DNA of 64,000 nucleotides from positions 496,001 through 560,000 of the forward strand of contig JAHGAU010000020.1 in assembly GCA_019925105.1 (NCBI GenBank). The letters are read 5' to 3'. The DNA is from Niebla homalea. Taxonomy: Eukaryota; Ascomycota; Lecanoromycetes; Lecanorales; Ramalinaceae. Under the pieces are notes generated by a model that saw only the letters and a program-made list of their open reading frames with translations, was not told the origin of the DNA and searched no databases. Numbering within the stretch: position 1 is the stretch's first letter; each line of letters starts with the position of its first letter. Below are positions 25,901 to 38,661 of this stretch, piece by piece. Made by a program: the position numbers and the translations under genes.

Positions 25901-27500
25901 AAAGTTAATAAAGAAAAACGTAATTAAAAAAAATATAATTATAAAAGAATTATAATTATAAAAAATAACCGATAATAAGTTAATACGGATATATAGTGCG
26001 AAATTAAACAATAATTATAAGACAGAATATATATAAATTAATTATAAACCTATAGAATTATTAAAATTTAAAGAATTACTTTATTATAAAGATAACGATT
26101 AATATATTAATATTATTAAATACCTTAAAATAAATATAAAATTAAAGAAAAAAGATATAATATAATAAATTAGATTCAATAAGTAACTTACGAATTATAA
26201 ATTTAATTTAGTTAAAAATAAGTTATTATATTAATACGGGAAACGTTAAATAATATATTTAATAAAGGAAAAAATAATATAAGTACTTAAAAAAATCTAT
26301 AATAACGCGGAATACTTTTTATTAAAAATTATATTAAAGAAATTATAATATCGTTATTAATAATTAAATATAATAAAAAATATTATTAAATATATATAAG
26401 GATACTTAACTTATATAAAGTAAGTATATAGAAATCGTACGGTTTTATTAAGTTTAATTAAAATAAAAGTTCTTTTTTACCTATTTAATATAAATTTTAT
26501 TAAGCCGTTTAAATAAACGTAAAACGGTCTCCGTTATATATTCAACATAATAAATTATTTCTTATAATTTATATAATTATTTTATATTAAATCGATTAAT
26601 ATAAAGGACGTAATTATTACGTTGAAAGAATATATAAATTATTATTTAAAACCCGTTATAATATATATAAATATCGGAAAAATATTTATAAGTAAAAAAA
26701 TAGGAAACTTCCTCCGATTATATAATATTTAGTTTATCTTAATATTAAATATAATATATAAGGTAATAAATATAATAAAGGTTAATAATTAAATTTAATA
26801 AAAGATAATAAAAAAAACGTAAACTTAATAAAAGTATAATTAAGTATAAGCGGAAAAATTAATAATATTAAATATTTAAGGTACGCCCTTATTAATATCT
26901 TCTTTAATATTAAATTAAATATAATATATAAACGGAACGTTATTAAATTAAAAGTTAAAATATATATTATAAAAAAAATAATACCGTTTTTAAAAAAAGC
27001 GATATATAAAACCGTTTAAGGATTTATAATAAGTTAAATAAATATTAAAGAAAAGTTACAGGAGAAGTTAAATAAGATAAAAACCCGGTAAAAATAACGT
27101 TATAATAAGGGAATATAAAGGTAAAACTTATTAAAGGAAAGGTAATTAATTATATAACGGAATCCTATTTTAAACCTTAAAAAACTTAAGCCCTATTAAA
27201 TTAGGTTATTTCTTATTAAGGGCTTTATAAAAAAGTATAAAGCTTTATATAAATTAAGAAGGATAAATAAAATTTTTATATTTAATTTATGTTATAATAA
27301 TCATCTTAAAGTATTTATATTACGTATAAAATATCTTAAACTTTCCGATAAGCCAGAGTTAAAGGTAATAAAGAGAATTTAAATCCGGTAAGTATTAATA
27401 AAAAACGTTTTAATCTTTTAAAAACCGTTATAATCATTAATTATATAATTTAAAAGGAGGAAATATATATAAATAATATAACGCTATTTCCTTTCTATTT
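22915..27500 (+). mobile_element. Ty3/gypsy-type LTR retrotransposon, RIP-degraded
   Basis: Plus-strand frames give, in order, the end of a reverse transcriptase (near 25120-25200), RNase H (25380-25640) and integrase (26210-26900). The order RT-RNase H-integrase is diagnostic of Ty3/gypsy rather than Copia. The upstream 2 kb is lysine- and asparagine-rich in translation and may be gag and protease. I could not identify the LTR pair, so the outer limits are approximate. The left limit is placed at the end of LINE B's target duplication and the right limit where readable polyprotein gives way to structureless AT-rich DNA. Confidence 0.7.
25120..26900 (+). pseudogene. Degraded gypsy pol: RT end, RNase H, integrase
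   Basis: Around 25120-25200 the translation resembles the 'RDVKGFLgfanYYRrFI' connection after gypsy RT, followed by an 'LTRLTG'-like stretch. At 25410-25560 it reads 'YDIYKCEL' and then 'IDYKLLTGF', matching the gypsy RNase H pattern (yDiYdrELLAI..., TDHKpLTGF) with T and H lost. At 26300-26700 it matches an integrase: an 'NNAEYF'-type zinc-binding stretch, 'LFNINFIKPF' (family pattern lfgiDfigPf, D read as N) and 'INIGKIFISKKIG' (family pattern iDxGkxFtSxe, D read as N). Many stops occur in frame. All three losses of Asp are as RIP would produce. Confidence 0.8.
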
Positions 27501-29784
27501 TTATTTTATTTACTTTTATATTTTAATATATTAAGGACCCTAAGAAAATACGGATATAAAAATAAAAAAAAAAAATAAAAAGGGAAAAAAATAAATGATT
27601 ATTTAAATAAATATAATTAAAAACGAAAAATTAAAAAGAAAAAAAGCAAAAATATAATAAAGATTCAGAAAAGATAAATATAAGTAGAAAGATATTAAGT
27701 TTTTAATCCTTTATTTATTATATTATAAGCTACGTAATAATAAAATTATAAAAATTTATAATTATTTATAATTAAAATTTTTTTTTTTAAAAAAGAAAAA
27801 GTATATTAAAAGCAATATATAAATAAAAATATAATTAAGTATTAAAATAATAATTAAGAAAGCTATTTAAAAGCGTACTTTTTTTAAGGATTATAAGTTT
27901 AAATATTAAACTTATTATAAGTATTACGTTAAGAATATAAATAAAGTATATTATTAATATAAATATAAAAACTATTTTAAATAGTAAGTAACCGAAATTT
28001 TAATTATACCCTTAAGATAAGAGAATATATTTAAGATTATCTTATATTACGATAATTATAGGGTATAAGACCGTATTAATTATTTTACCTTAAAAGTAAA
28101 AAAGGAAACGGAGTAAGTAAACCGATATATATATAAGGACGTAACCTAAAATAAAGGTAACTTATTATTAAGGAGGTAACCCGGCGGGTAAAACCGGTAA
28201 TATAACCGAGGGAACTAGCGGAGTTTAAATATTCTAAAGACCGATTAAAGTTCTAATCCGTAAATAATTAAATACGTATTTATTTAAAAGGGCGTATATT
28301 AAAGTTAAAATTAAAAGGACGTATAATAAAACTTTAATTAAAAACTAAAACCGATTAATATAAATTATAAACGATTAACTTAAGGATTATCCTAAATATA
28401 AAATTTATTAAAATAAACAATATAAAGTTAAAAAGGGTAATAAACCTTTTATAAAAGTATAACCGTATTACCGGCGGAACTAATATTGGACGCGAACGGT
28501 TAAAAAGTTAAGCTTATATCAAAGCCTTAAAAAGCCATTATATATAAAATAAAAAAGCAGAAAAAGAATTTTATTAAGGGAGTAATACTTATAGAAAAGC
28601 GGGTAAAGGTTACTTTACGTATTTAATACGGGCAACGGACCTAAGAAAAAAAAGAATTAACGAAGAAATCCGGGTAGGAATATTATTTAAAAAAGAAATT
28701 AATTAATAATTACTTTATATATAAAAAGGAGAAATAGCTTATTAAAGTCGGAGTTATTAAACTTTAAGTTAAAGATATTTTCCGTAATCTTTAAGTTTAA
28801 TAAACGATATTACCTTTTCTTAAGTAATTATTTATAAAACGTAATTATAAAGTTATTCCCCGGAAAAAGCGGGTTATATTTAATATAAACTTTTTTATAT
28901 TAATTAAGCTTATACGACCGCGATAAATTAATAATACCAGCGGGGTTAAATTAACGCGGGGATAATTAACTTATTTAAATTAAGGAGGAAAATTAAGTAA
29001 ATAAACGAAAAGTAAATAATATAAACGGTTAAACTAATTAAATAAAAAACGAAGGCGAAAACCGGGTTAACCGGAAATAAAATAATTAAATCCCGGGAAT
29101 AAACTTTAATAATAATGGTTAAGGGTTAAAAGTAAAGGACGTAGGAAAAGGTATTAATTAAAACTAAGGTTATTAAGCTAACTATAAATTATAATTAACT
29201 ATAAAGCGGATACGTTTTTCTATATTAGATTTACGGTTAATATCGGGATTAAAGGGTATATAACGGGTTGGAGAGAAAGCGTTTACTTAAATTATATTTT
29301 AATATTAAGAATCTATAAGAAAGAATTAACGATAATCGATTAAAAACGAATTAATTTATATATATTTAAATAAAAATTATAATCCTTAAGTCTATACTTA
29401 AAGACGTAATTTAAATATACTCCGTTAAATAAACTATTAATATAATAATAGTTAATAAATATAAAACGATAATTGCCGTTAATCCTTTAATATTTTATAT
29501 ATGCTTAAGGAATATTACGCGTATAAAAGGCGTAAACTTAAATATATATTATAAGCAATTCTTAAAAGTAAAAAAACTAAAATAAACTAAAATCGTAAAG
29601 AACCGAAGGATATAACTTTAAATATATGAATCGGTTAATAATTAAATAAATCTTTATAATAATAAGAATATATTTATTTAATTTAATAAAATTAATAATA
29701 AAAACGTACTTATTAAGATATAAGGATATAATTAAAATAATTATTATCGATATAATTAAAAATAATCCTATATAAAGTTTTAAA
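27501..29784. other. AT-rich degraded repeats, no gene recognised
   Basis: This is a RIP-type sequence. Patches near 28080-28260 and 28900-29280 keep more GC ('aacccggcgggtaaaaccgg', 'accggaaataaaataattaaatcccggg') and may be remnants of other elements. No domain could be read on either strand. Open frames here are short and hydrophobic by composition only. Confidence 0.5.
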
Positions 29785-29789
29785 GAAAC

Positions 29790-29938
29790 TGTAATGGGTA
29801 CAGAGCATGTAATGGACAAAGTGGTAAAGTAATCAATGTATATCTGAATCCTCGTTTGTCCTGAAGGGACAAACTACTAACTATGTACGTGTCCTATCCA
29901 TAGGACAGTGTCCTATCACTATGTACATGCTCGTGACA
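29790..29938. mobile_element. Solo LTR, family 3, un-RIPped, with perfect TSD
   Basis: A 149-bp unit runs from TGTAATGGGTACAG to CATGCTCGTGACA (TG..CA termini). It is flanked by the 5-bp duplication GAAAC at 785-789 and 939-943 of the 29 kb block (29785-29789 and 29939-29943). Base composition is normal (about half GC) while both flanks are extremely AT-rich, so the insertion is younger than the RIP of the surrounding DNA or escaped it by being short. It contains the self-complementary segment 'gtcctatccataggac'. No other copy is in the window, so orientation is unknown. Confidence 0.88.
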
Positions 29939-29943
29939 GAAAC

Positions 29944-30773
29944 TATAAGTAAATTAGTACAAATATTAAATAAATAAGTAATATTAAGGTTATCGATTTA
30001 TATATATGATTTAAAAGATTTTAATAAGTTAATTATAAGCTTAATTTAAATTAAGTTTATATATAAGAAGCTTAAGAAGTTAAAGATTAAAAAAAATAAA
30101 AAAATAAAAAAAGTTAAAGAAATAAGAAAAAGTAAAAAAAATAAATAAATAAAAAGGATAAAATAAAAGGTTATGCGGCAAGATTACGGAATAAATAAAT
30201 AATCGGACGTTACTTTTAATATTTTATTTACCGACGGAACCGGCTAGGACGGAACTTAATAAAGATAATAAGCAATATTACTATATTTAAAAGGAACCCT
30301 TTTTAATATGCCTTTTAAATACGCCCCGATCGGAACGATTATATAAAGCCCGTTAAAGAATATAAAAATAATTTATTTATAAATAAACGTAATTTTAAGG
30401 GTACTTAATATATTAATTAATTAAAAGAAAAGTATATAAATAAATAAAAATAAATATTAAAAGTTATAATAAGGAATATACCTTTATAAAATATTATTAA
30501 ATATAATATTAAATATTAAAGGAGTTTATATAGAAACTGGAAAGCTATCCGGAAATTAATAAATAATTACTTTATTATTCTTTCTTTCTTTTATTTTTTT
30601 AAGCCGCAATAAATAAAAAGGATTAATTAAAATAAATTATTATACCCTCTTAATTACCTTCTTAAGATTAATATAATAAACTTATATAGAAATAATATTA
30701 ATAAACGGATATAAATTATATATTTATATATAATGTTTTTTTAAGTATATTAATGAAAGAGATATTGAAATCT
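29944..30773. other. AT-rich degraded sequence
   Basis: RIP-type DNA lies between the family 3 solo LTR and the second copy of repeat H. A less AT-rich patch near 30195-30345 ('accggctaggacggaactt') hints at an old element, but nothing is readable. Confidence 0.5.
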
Positions 30774-31740
30774 ATAAAATAAAATTTAAATAAAGTTTAC
30801 CCCATAGTTTTCCCAAGATATACTTAATTACATAATAAGTTTACTTAAGATATACTTAAGAACGGCGAAATTAAGAAAATAAAAAGAAATACCGGAAGTA
30901 TATAAATTAAAAAGCAATCTAAAAAGTAATTAATTATAAGTCTTAATCTTTATAAAGGGCGGTATTTATAATCTTTTAATAAACGGAGTAAAACATATTA
31001 TATTCTTAAACGGATTAAACGTATTATATTTAAGGAGGATATAAATATAAGTAATTTAAGCTTTAAGATAAATAAATATAAAGTATCGAAGTCGCCATTA
31101 TTAATAAATTAAAAAAATAAAAAGGAGGGACGCCCTTAAGAATTAATCTTAATATATTTACTTACTATTATTAAATAAAACTTAAGAATAAAATTATAGG
31201 AAAAGTAAATAAATACGTATATAAACGGCATTAAAGGATAAAAATTATTTAAAAATCATACGTAATATTAGAAGAACAAATTTATTATAAAGAAAGTTAA
31301 AATAATTTTATTATTAAAGTAATACTTTTTTAACCTTTATACTTATAATAATTTAAATTATATAACGGATATTATAAATAATTAAATAAGTAATTAAAAT
31401 ATATATAAATATATATATTATAACTTAAAATATAAAAGTATTAAAGGTAATACTTAATTATAAAGGGAGTTAAAAAGGGGAAGGGCATAAAAAATATAAA
31501 AACTTATAGGTAAATATATAAAGGGATGAAAATATTAAAAGGGCTAATTAAAAGTAGAGTTGATTTATATATACTTAAAAAAGGAAAAGTATAACGGATT
31601 AAGATATTATAGTACCTATATCTCACCAACTTATATAAGGGCTACAGCCCATCTTCAATTGCCTTCCATTACTACCTGCTATTTCATCACTTTTACACTT
31701 TCCTTCCTTCCCATCTTTTCTAAAGACGTAATTATACGTA
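30774..31740 (+). repeat. Dispersed ~1 kb repeat H, copy 2 (uninterrupted)
   Basis: This copy is collinear with 10530-11706 but lacks the LTR insertion. The site equivalent to the duplicated TCGGG is TTAAA at 31297-31301, exactly what C-to-T and G-to-A changes of TCGGG give. Its last 250 bp (31486-31735, 'gggctaatta..', 'atcttcaattgccttccattac') are also shared with 11409-11690 and with the outer ends of the large inverted repeat. A frame of 61 codons here is incidental. Confidence 0.6.
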
Positions 31741-31769
31741 TATGAATTATTAAACGATAATTAAAACAG

Positions 31770-32689
31770 TAAAAGGAATACCAAGCTATAACTCCATCGT
31801 AATAAGAATCCCTGGTATTTAAATAAAACTATTGTATTAAATATATACCTTTAATGATATAATAAGATAATAAAAAGGATAACGTATTTACAATTCAAAA
31901 TCGGACGGATAAAAACAGTTTTATTTATTTCCTTTATATTATTTACGGAAATAACCGGACCGATGTTAATTACGATTATAAGTAATTAAAACAGGGCGCC
32001 GTATATATCCTTGATTTATACTTAATATACTTTAACCTCCGCCCCGACTTGATTAAAAAAGTAAAAATAAACGATTACCAGAAGATACTTTTATAAGGAC
32101 AGGATATGGGGTGGTAATAAAACTTATCATAATTATAGACTTTTTCATATAATTTAATCCAAATTAAGGCAGATAAGTAAAGTATAGGAAGTTATTAATA
32201 AGTTAAACGTTAACCAAGAAAAGAAAAGAAGCTCGTTAAGCAATAATTGGCTAATAAGAAAATAAAACGTTTTACGCTAATAATACAGGGGCGATATAGA
32301 AAGTAAATATACGCGTAATAATTAATAATCCTATATTAATAAAAATGTATAAAAAGTAGAAAAGGTATTCAAATAGAAGGACCGTATAAAATAAATTTAT
32401 AGAAAGTAAAAAATTAAGGACGAGAACTTATAGGAAACTCGGTTTTAACAATGTGAGAAATACTTATTATAAATTATAACGATAACGTAATTACTTATAA
32501 AGCGACTTATAATATCCGCTCCCCAGTAAAAGAGTAATAAAGGTTTATAAATACGGTTTTTATTTTAATAAGTTATGTTTTACGGTTATTAATATAGTTA
32601 ATAGCTTATACGTTAAAGAATACCGAGACTAATATGACTAGATTCATAATATAAATATAAATATAAATATAAATATAAATCAAACTATA
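31770..32689 (+). mobile_element. 3'-end fragment of a second LINE subfamily
   Basis: The last ~130 bp ('tttttacggttattaat...' to 'gaataccgagactaatatgactagattcataatataaat') parallel the end of LINE copy B ('gttattaataaggc...gaacgccggaattagcttaactagacccgtaatataaat'). It then finishes in about five units of ATATAA instead of ATCA. The different tail unit and the divergence point to a related but separate LINE lineage. RIP is milder than in copies A-C. The 5' limit is uncertain because only the tail end was aligned by eye. Confidence 0.55.
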
Positions 32690-34297
32690 TATCATTATAT
32701 TTGATTTTAAACGATGAAATTCATATTAAAAGTATAATATAAAAGATTTGGGAAATTTAATAAGTAAGATATATTATGATACTTAAATTATATAACGTCA
32801 TTATATTATACCTTTAATATTTAAAATTGTGGAAAGGTATATATAAGAAGATAAAAACAGGTTTAATCTCTTTTATTTATTATTAATATTCTTATAACTG
32901 GTTATATTATTAATCATTTACAATCTATATTAATTCTTAAACCCGTAATTACGTATACGTTCTAATAAATACACCGGGCGCTCCTTCATGAATTTAGGTA
33001 AAAAATAAAAATAAAAAGATAGCCCTTTAACGAGCTATTAAGGGTGTTTAATTAACGCCGGATGCCCGTATATTAACGGCGGAGAATTATAATAGTCTTT
33101 TACATAAGTATCGTGTAATTACGTAATGCTTACGTAATCTGGGTAACTCTTATTTAATCTTCTTAATCCACTTTTCGCTACGGTGAAAAAGGCAAGAAAC
33201 TTATTTAAATAATAAGATAAATGAATAATAAAAGGTTATAGTTACCTAAGTAAATTAATTGTTTAAATATTACGGACTACAATAAGAACAGCGTAAGGAC
33301 AATGCTAAATTATATAATAATCGCATATAAAACCCTAAAGTGGGTACGCGCAAAAATAAATGCCAAGGATTCGCTAATAGATGCTAATTACTCAAACTCT
33401 GGACGTTCGAAGAAGGCTCACCATCAATGGGCTGAAATGCTCACCGCTGGAAGTGTGCTCCTCGCTGACTGGACCGGCTAAGGGATGAATGAGATGGTGC
33501 AATGGCATGAAACTAGCGAGCGGCAGTATCTATGAGTATCAATGTCAGCTCTTGCCATCGGACTCGTCATCTGCATTGCTCTGAACATGTCTGCAGCTAA
33601 GACGCCGCTGCATTGTCATCCATCCACAACTGTCCTGGCAATATCTGCCCTTAACGCCCAGAAACTTCAAGGTCAACGGTAAGTGGTTTTCTTGATGCTG
33701 TTATGATCCAGTCTTCCAAATCGAGAAAAGAAAGACATACTCAACTGGAAGATTAGGGCAGGACTTCAGCACCTCCATGATGCAGATGACACTGCTTTCC
33801 AAGCGCCGGGCAGCTAAATCATCAGGCTTACTGCTTCATGCAACGTCTCATTGGTCCCTCGATCACTTTCAGACCCAGGCCTGCGACTCGCTTATGCACC
33901 TCACTTTGACGAGCGAGTTACGCTCACGGTAATTCACTCGCGCCAGCAATGCATCTCTTCCTGTTGAGTGTCCGTTCATAAGGCATTTGGATGCTGCGAA
34001 AGAGCTTTAAGTTGACAAAGGTCAGTTAAAAGATGGAGTCGTAAAAAGAAGAACGCGTGATCGTGGGGATACTGTGAGCTGCTGACGCGGAAAAATCATG
34101 ATGGTGGCTTGGCTTGACAGGCGTCTATTGACAATGATGCTGATAAAGCCCGCAGCTTCCATCCCATCTTCTTTCTCAACCACACATCTCTTCTCCACTT
34201 GCACTTTGCATCGAACTCCCTCCATACTTCCAACCATTTTATCAAGAAGTGACTCTGTACCAAGACATTCCTCAATCTCATCCATCCAGTCACGAAC
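32690..34297. other. Transition from AT-rich block to DyP upstream region
   Basis: AT-rich DNA grades into normal composition at about 33340-33370. From there to 34297 no gene is recognised. Frames on the minus strand at 34022-34431 overlap the start of the peroxidase gene and lack family features. The last ~130 bp before the peroxidase start (about 34165-34290) are pyrimidine-rich on the plus strand, as is common in leaders of fungal genes. No convincing TATA box is seen. Confidence 0.6.
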
Positions 34298-36150
34298 ATG
34301 ACTACCTCTTCGCCACTTCCCATTGATCTCACCAATGTCCAAGGTGACATCATGTAAGACTTCACCGAGGAACTGTCTTTATCTTTGCGCGTTGTCTGAT
34401 ACTGCTCGTTCACCAGAGCAGGTCTACCCAAGAAGACACAGACCTACCTGTTCTTCCAGGTCGATGCCAACAATGTCGATGTATTTCGCACCCACCTCGC
34501 TCAGCTCGTGCCACACGTCACCACGACTGCTCAAGTCAAAGCAGACTTGGACCGGATCGCCAAGAACAAGCAATCCGGTGACAATCAGCTGCTGAAGCTC
34601 CCTGGCATCAACATTGCGTTTTCCCAGAAAGGCTTGACTTTGGTCAGTACACTCGGTGAATCACTCCCTGCCTGCACTGACCCAATGTCCTTCCGTAGCT
34701 CGGCATCACCGATGCCATCGGTGACGATGTCTTCAAAGCCGGCATGCTGGCTGATGCGCAGAACCTGGGCGACAAGAACAGAAATCCTAGCGGCACCTTC
34801 GAGCCTGATTGGGATCCTGCCTTCCTGGACGACATCCACGGCCTCATCCTCGTGTCTGGGGATTCTCACACTACCATTTCAGAACAGATCAACCATATCG
34901 AGCACTGCTTCCGCATGAATGGCGAAGATGCTTCGATCCACAAAATAATTTCCATCGTTGGCGATGTCCGGCCTGGCAAGGAGAAGGGGCATGAGCAGTC
35001 AGTCAGCCCATCTTTCTCCCATTCTTTCCCTTCTTGCGTCCCAAGCCCGACTCCTAATACGCTCCAATCGCAGCTTCGGCTTCCTGGACGGCGTATCACA
35101 ACCCACCCTCGACGGCCTCACCGAGTTCGATCCCTTCCCCAATGGCGAGAAACCCCCAACCATTGCGCAGGGCGTCACCCTTGTCGGCCGCCCTGGCGAC
35201 AAGGTCACAAACCGTCCTCCCTGGGCCCTCGACGGCTCCTTCCTCTCCTTCCGCTATCTCTTCCAGCTCGTCCCGGAATTCAACAGCTTCCTCCGAGCCA
35301 ATCCTATCCCCGGTTTGCCTGCCGCAGAGGGCAGCGAACTCCTAGGTGCGCGTCTAGTTGGACGTTGGAAGAGCGGTATGTTCCTCCCCCTCCCATTTCC
35401 TCATTCCTACCCTCAATACTAAACGTATTTCAGGCGCTCCCGTCGATCTAGCACCATTGAAAGACGACCCTGCGCTCGGCGCCAATACGCAGGAACGAAA
35501 CAACTTCCGCTACACGGCCGACGCCAACGACCAGCAGACCCAAGACCGTTGCCCCTTTGCCGCTCACACCCGCAAGACCAACCCGCGCGCTGATCTCGAG
35601 GATCACGGGATCCCAACAGATCCGCAACGTATCATCCGTCGTGGGATACAATTCGGCCCGGAGGTGTCAGCTGGGGAGGCAGCGAGCGGCAAGACGGCTC
35701 AGGGGAGGGGTTTGCTGTTCGCCTGTTACCAGAGCAACATCGCGAATGGGTTTCAATTCCTGCAGACCAGTAGGTCTATACGTCCCTCCATATCTCACTC
35801 ACCCTGCCTCTGCTGGCCCAGAAGACTTACCCGCTCCCGCACCCAATACACGATACTGACAACTGACTTGATGCGCAGAATGGGCGAACAACGTTAACTT
35901 CCCACCCTTCAAAACCGCCGTCGCCGCTCCGGGCTTCGACCCCATCATCGGTCAAGAAAACGAAAACAACACGCTGCGCACGATGGAAGGCACCAATCCA
36001 GCGAGCCAGGGCACACCGATCAGTTTGTCGGCGGAGTGGGTGGTACCGAAAGGAGGGGAATATTTTTTCTCGCCCTCGATCTCGGCACTCAAGGGGACGT
36101 TTGCAACGGGAATGACGAATGGGACTAATGGGACCAAGGTGGAATTGTAA
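34298..36150 (+). CDS. DyP-type heme peroxidase
   Basis: This is a dye-decolorizing peroxidase, a heme enzyme that uses hydrogen peroxide to oxidise dyes, phenolics and other bulky substrates. The model has six exons: 34298-34353, 34417-34642, 34699-34997, 35074-35375, 35434-35769 and 35879-36150. All introns are GT..AG (56-109 bp) and the product is 496 aa, the usual size for fungal DyPs. Family marks are 'NVQGDI' near residue 14, the GXXDG motif as F-G-F-L-D-G with catalytic Asp199, the proximal heme ligand His339 in 'CPFAAH', the distal Arg364 in 'IIRRGIQFG', and 'GLLFACYQSNIANGFQF' further on. The codons for H194 and Y-type junctions are split by introns and restore the motif exactly, supporting the splice sites. 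The start gives an N-terminus (MTTSSPLP) with no evident secretion signal. It is the only gene in a ~2.9 kb normal-GC island between RIP blocks, and no RIP damage is seen in it. Confidence 0.93.
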
Positions 36151-36515
36151 GATTTAGCATTTAGCAGAATTGAGAAGCCTGTAGATGCTTGGCACAAAAG
36201 AAATTGCGAATAGCTCAAGTTACTTTTATAGTCCCTTAAAGCCCATTAAAATTAAAGCTATAAGCCTAAATAATTAAATAGATAAAAGGGAATCGATTAA
36301 GTCAGGTTTAAATTATTATAAAATATTCTTTATTGAATTTTAAAGTACTTTAATAATTAATAAACGGAGAAATTTCACTTCTATATTTTAAGATTATACC
36401 AAACGATTTAAATATTACGTTAAATTACCACTTTTAGATAACACTTTTAAGGTTATTAATATATATTAAATATAAAAATTAGCCCTTAAATAATCGTTCA
36501 AGCGCTTTTATAATT
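36151..36515. other. DyP 3' flank and abrupt entry into RIP block
   Basis: Normal composition continues for about 70 bp after the peroxidase stop and then changes abruptly to AT-rich sequence near 36225. No gene is visible. The boundary is sharp enough to suggest that RIP stopped at the repeat edge. Confidence 0.6.
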
Positions 36516-36520
36516 ATTTA

Positions 36521-36693
36521 TGTCAGGGTACTGGAGTAGGTAGGTCCTAGTAATGAATGAATAATAGCTATGAAGGTAGCTATGATATAGGTGGTACACG
36601 TATGGTAGGTATATGCGCTAAGCCCCCCCGGGAGCTAGTCCTTATAGGGTAAGTAAACCGAGCTTGGGAGTAAGGCCACTTAAAACCATAATA
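36521..36693 (-). repeat. LTR (3' LTR of family 1 copy 1)
   Basis: This 173-bp LTR runs from TGTCAGGGTACTGG to the RIP-altered end ..AACCATAATA. It is closely similar to the solo LTR at 11067-11229. Confidence 0.88.
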
Positions 36694-38661
36694 CGATCCC
36701 CCCCTTTATAACGATAAGCTCCTGCGAGCCACTTATTATATATACCATTATTAAAACCATCCCCGGGGTAAAATATCATCTAGATAAAGCCCCGGGTATA
36801 TCGTAATCACCATAAGTAAGCGTAATTATTGAGAAGTAAAGGCCGCTTAAGATATATATTGAAAAAAAAAACGTATCTGCACCGGTATAAAGGTGAAAAA
36901 ACCGTGGAAAAAATCGATAAGAATTAAGTCAATTAACGTATTTTCCGATGAATAGCCGGGTCATATATTTTTTGGCCGAAAAAGGGCTTAATATAAAGTA
37001 AATAGCTATTACCGTTATTATTAAGGCTTTTTATTAAAGAATTGAATGTTATTAAAGCAGGTTTACTTATTAATAAGCTTATTATACTTAAAATGTAAAT
37101 CGTATACCTTAATATTAAGCATCCAGGATTTTCCTAACTTCATTATATAAGAGTAATACGGAGCCTTTATAAGGTATACCGGTATAAGTAAATAAGTATT
37201 TAAGCCTTAAATACTTAACGTATAGCTTACGACGTAAAATCTCGTCTTTAAAGTAGTCGGGATAAATAATTTTAAATTCATTTTTAATAACCTCCTTAAA
37301 ATTATTATTTAATAATATTTAAGTCAATTAAGGTAAATAAAAGGTTATATTTTTAACTTAACGGATATCAAGATCGTATTAATAAAGACGACCGATAAAT
37401 TAACGATATAATATAAGAATAAAACCGTCCATAATTTAATAGCGGAGTTTTAAAGTAAAAAGCCTACGTAAGGCCGAGATTTTATATAATTTTAAGTAAC
37501 TTAATAATATAATTATAATAAAGAACCGTATATAAAACTTATGAAAAGTCTTATTCTTCTTTCTTTTACTTATCCTGAAATCGGGTAAATATAATACCAT
37601 ATCGTAAATGCTTATTTTATTATACTTATTAAATATCTTATTTAAATCTTTAATTATATCCTTAACGGTAAGGTATAAATTATTATTAAGTAAATCCGTT
37701 TATACTTTAAGCAGATCGAATATACTATCTCTATAATAATCTTATATATAGTTTATTTTATCCGTTTTAAAAATAAAGAAAACCGTACTTTAACGGAATT
37801 TTAAGTTAAAGTATAATCTTTAATTATTTTACTGCTCCTTTTAACCGCGGAATAACGGTACGTTTAAGTATTTCTTATTCGCCCCTTATATAGGGATATA
37901 CCCGGGTTGCGGGGAATATCGTAAAGTTTATAATATAAGTAATTTTTTAGTTTTTAGGATTAAGGCTTTAATATTAATAACGACGTTTTTATCGTTTAAG
38001 TTATAGATATCTTATATACTTTCCTTTTTAATAGTTTCCGTGGTAATAAGCTTCTCGAACTCCGTAACTTAAATAATAAGCTCCGCGTTTTAAGCGGTTA
38101 ATTTCTTATTTTAAGACTTAAGTTCTTTATTATTATTTTAATAAATATTTTAAGATTTATGAAAATAAATAAGTATAGTATTAAGTTATCAATTAATTAA
38201 AGTTAATTAAGATTGTAAATCCGTATTTATAATAATAAGGTTCTGGATTTATTAACGTAAATATCTTAATAATAAGGGTAAAACGGTACCGTCCCCTTTT
38301 AAATTTAAGTTATAGTTTAAGTTATTTATAATATAAGTTTAAGTATTAATTTAAGTATTATAATATAAGTATTAATATAATAAGGTAATAAAGCAAATAA
38401 AACAGGAATCTTTATAGTTTCTTATTAAGCGGCTTACGTTTTTAATAATAATTCGATAATATTAATATTAAAACGTCTTAATTAATAGAAATAATATAAT
38501 TTCTTTATCGTATAAATAGTATAATATAAATAAAGTAAAAGGCTTTATAATCTCTTATTAAGTGGCTTAAACTCAATAATAGTCCGGATAATCTACGCGA
38601 GGGTCTTAGGTTCTTAATAATTACTATAACGTTATAATATAATTACGGATAATTATTATTA

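Noticed and set aside
12388..31745. Small open frames in the AT-rich block (12388-12585, 12513-12734, 17182-17367, 29577-29819, 31560-31745)
   Set aside because: All are short, of biased composition, and inside repeats; none has a motif. The pair at 12513 and 31560 resemble each other only because both lie in the same dispersed repeat.
1..33350. A regional centromere
   Set aside because: AT-rich RIP blocks can form fungal centromeres, but this block is explained by identifiable transposons and is interrupted by a gene island soon after. CENP-A data would be needed.
34022..35208. Several minus-strand frames across the DyP gene
   Set aside because: They are antisense shadows of DyP exons and its introns, without family features; the plus-strand splicing model explains the region fully.
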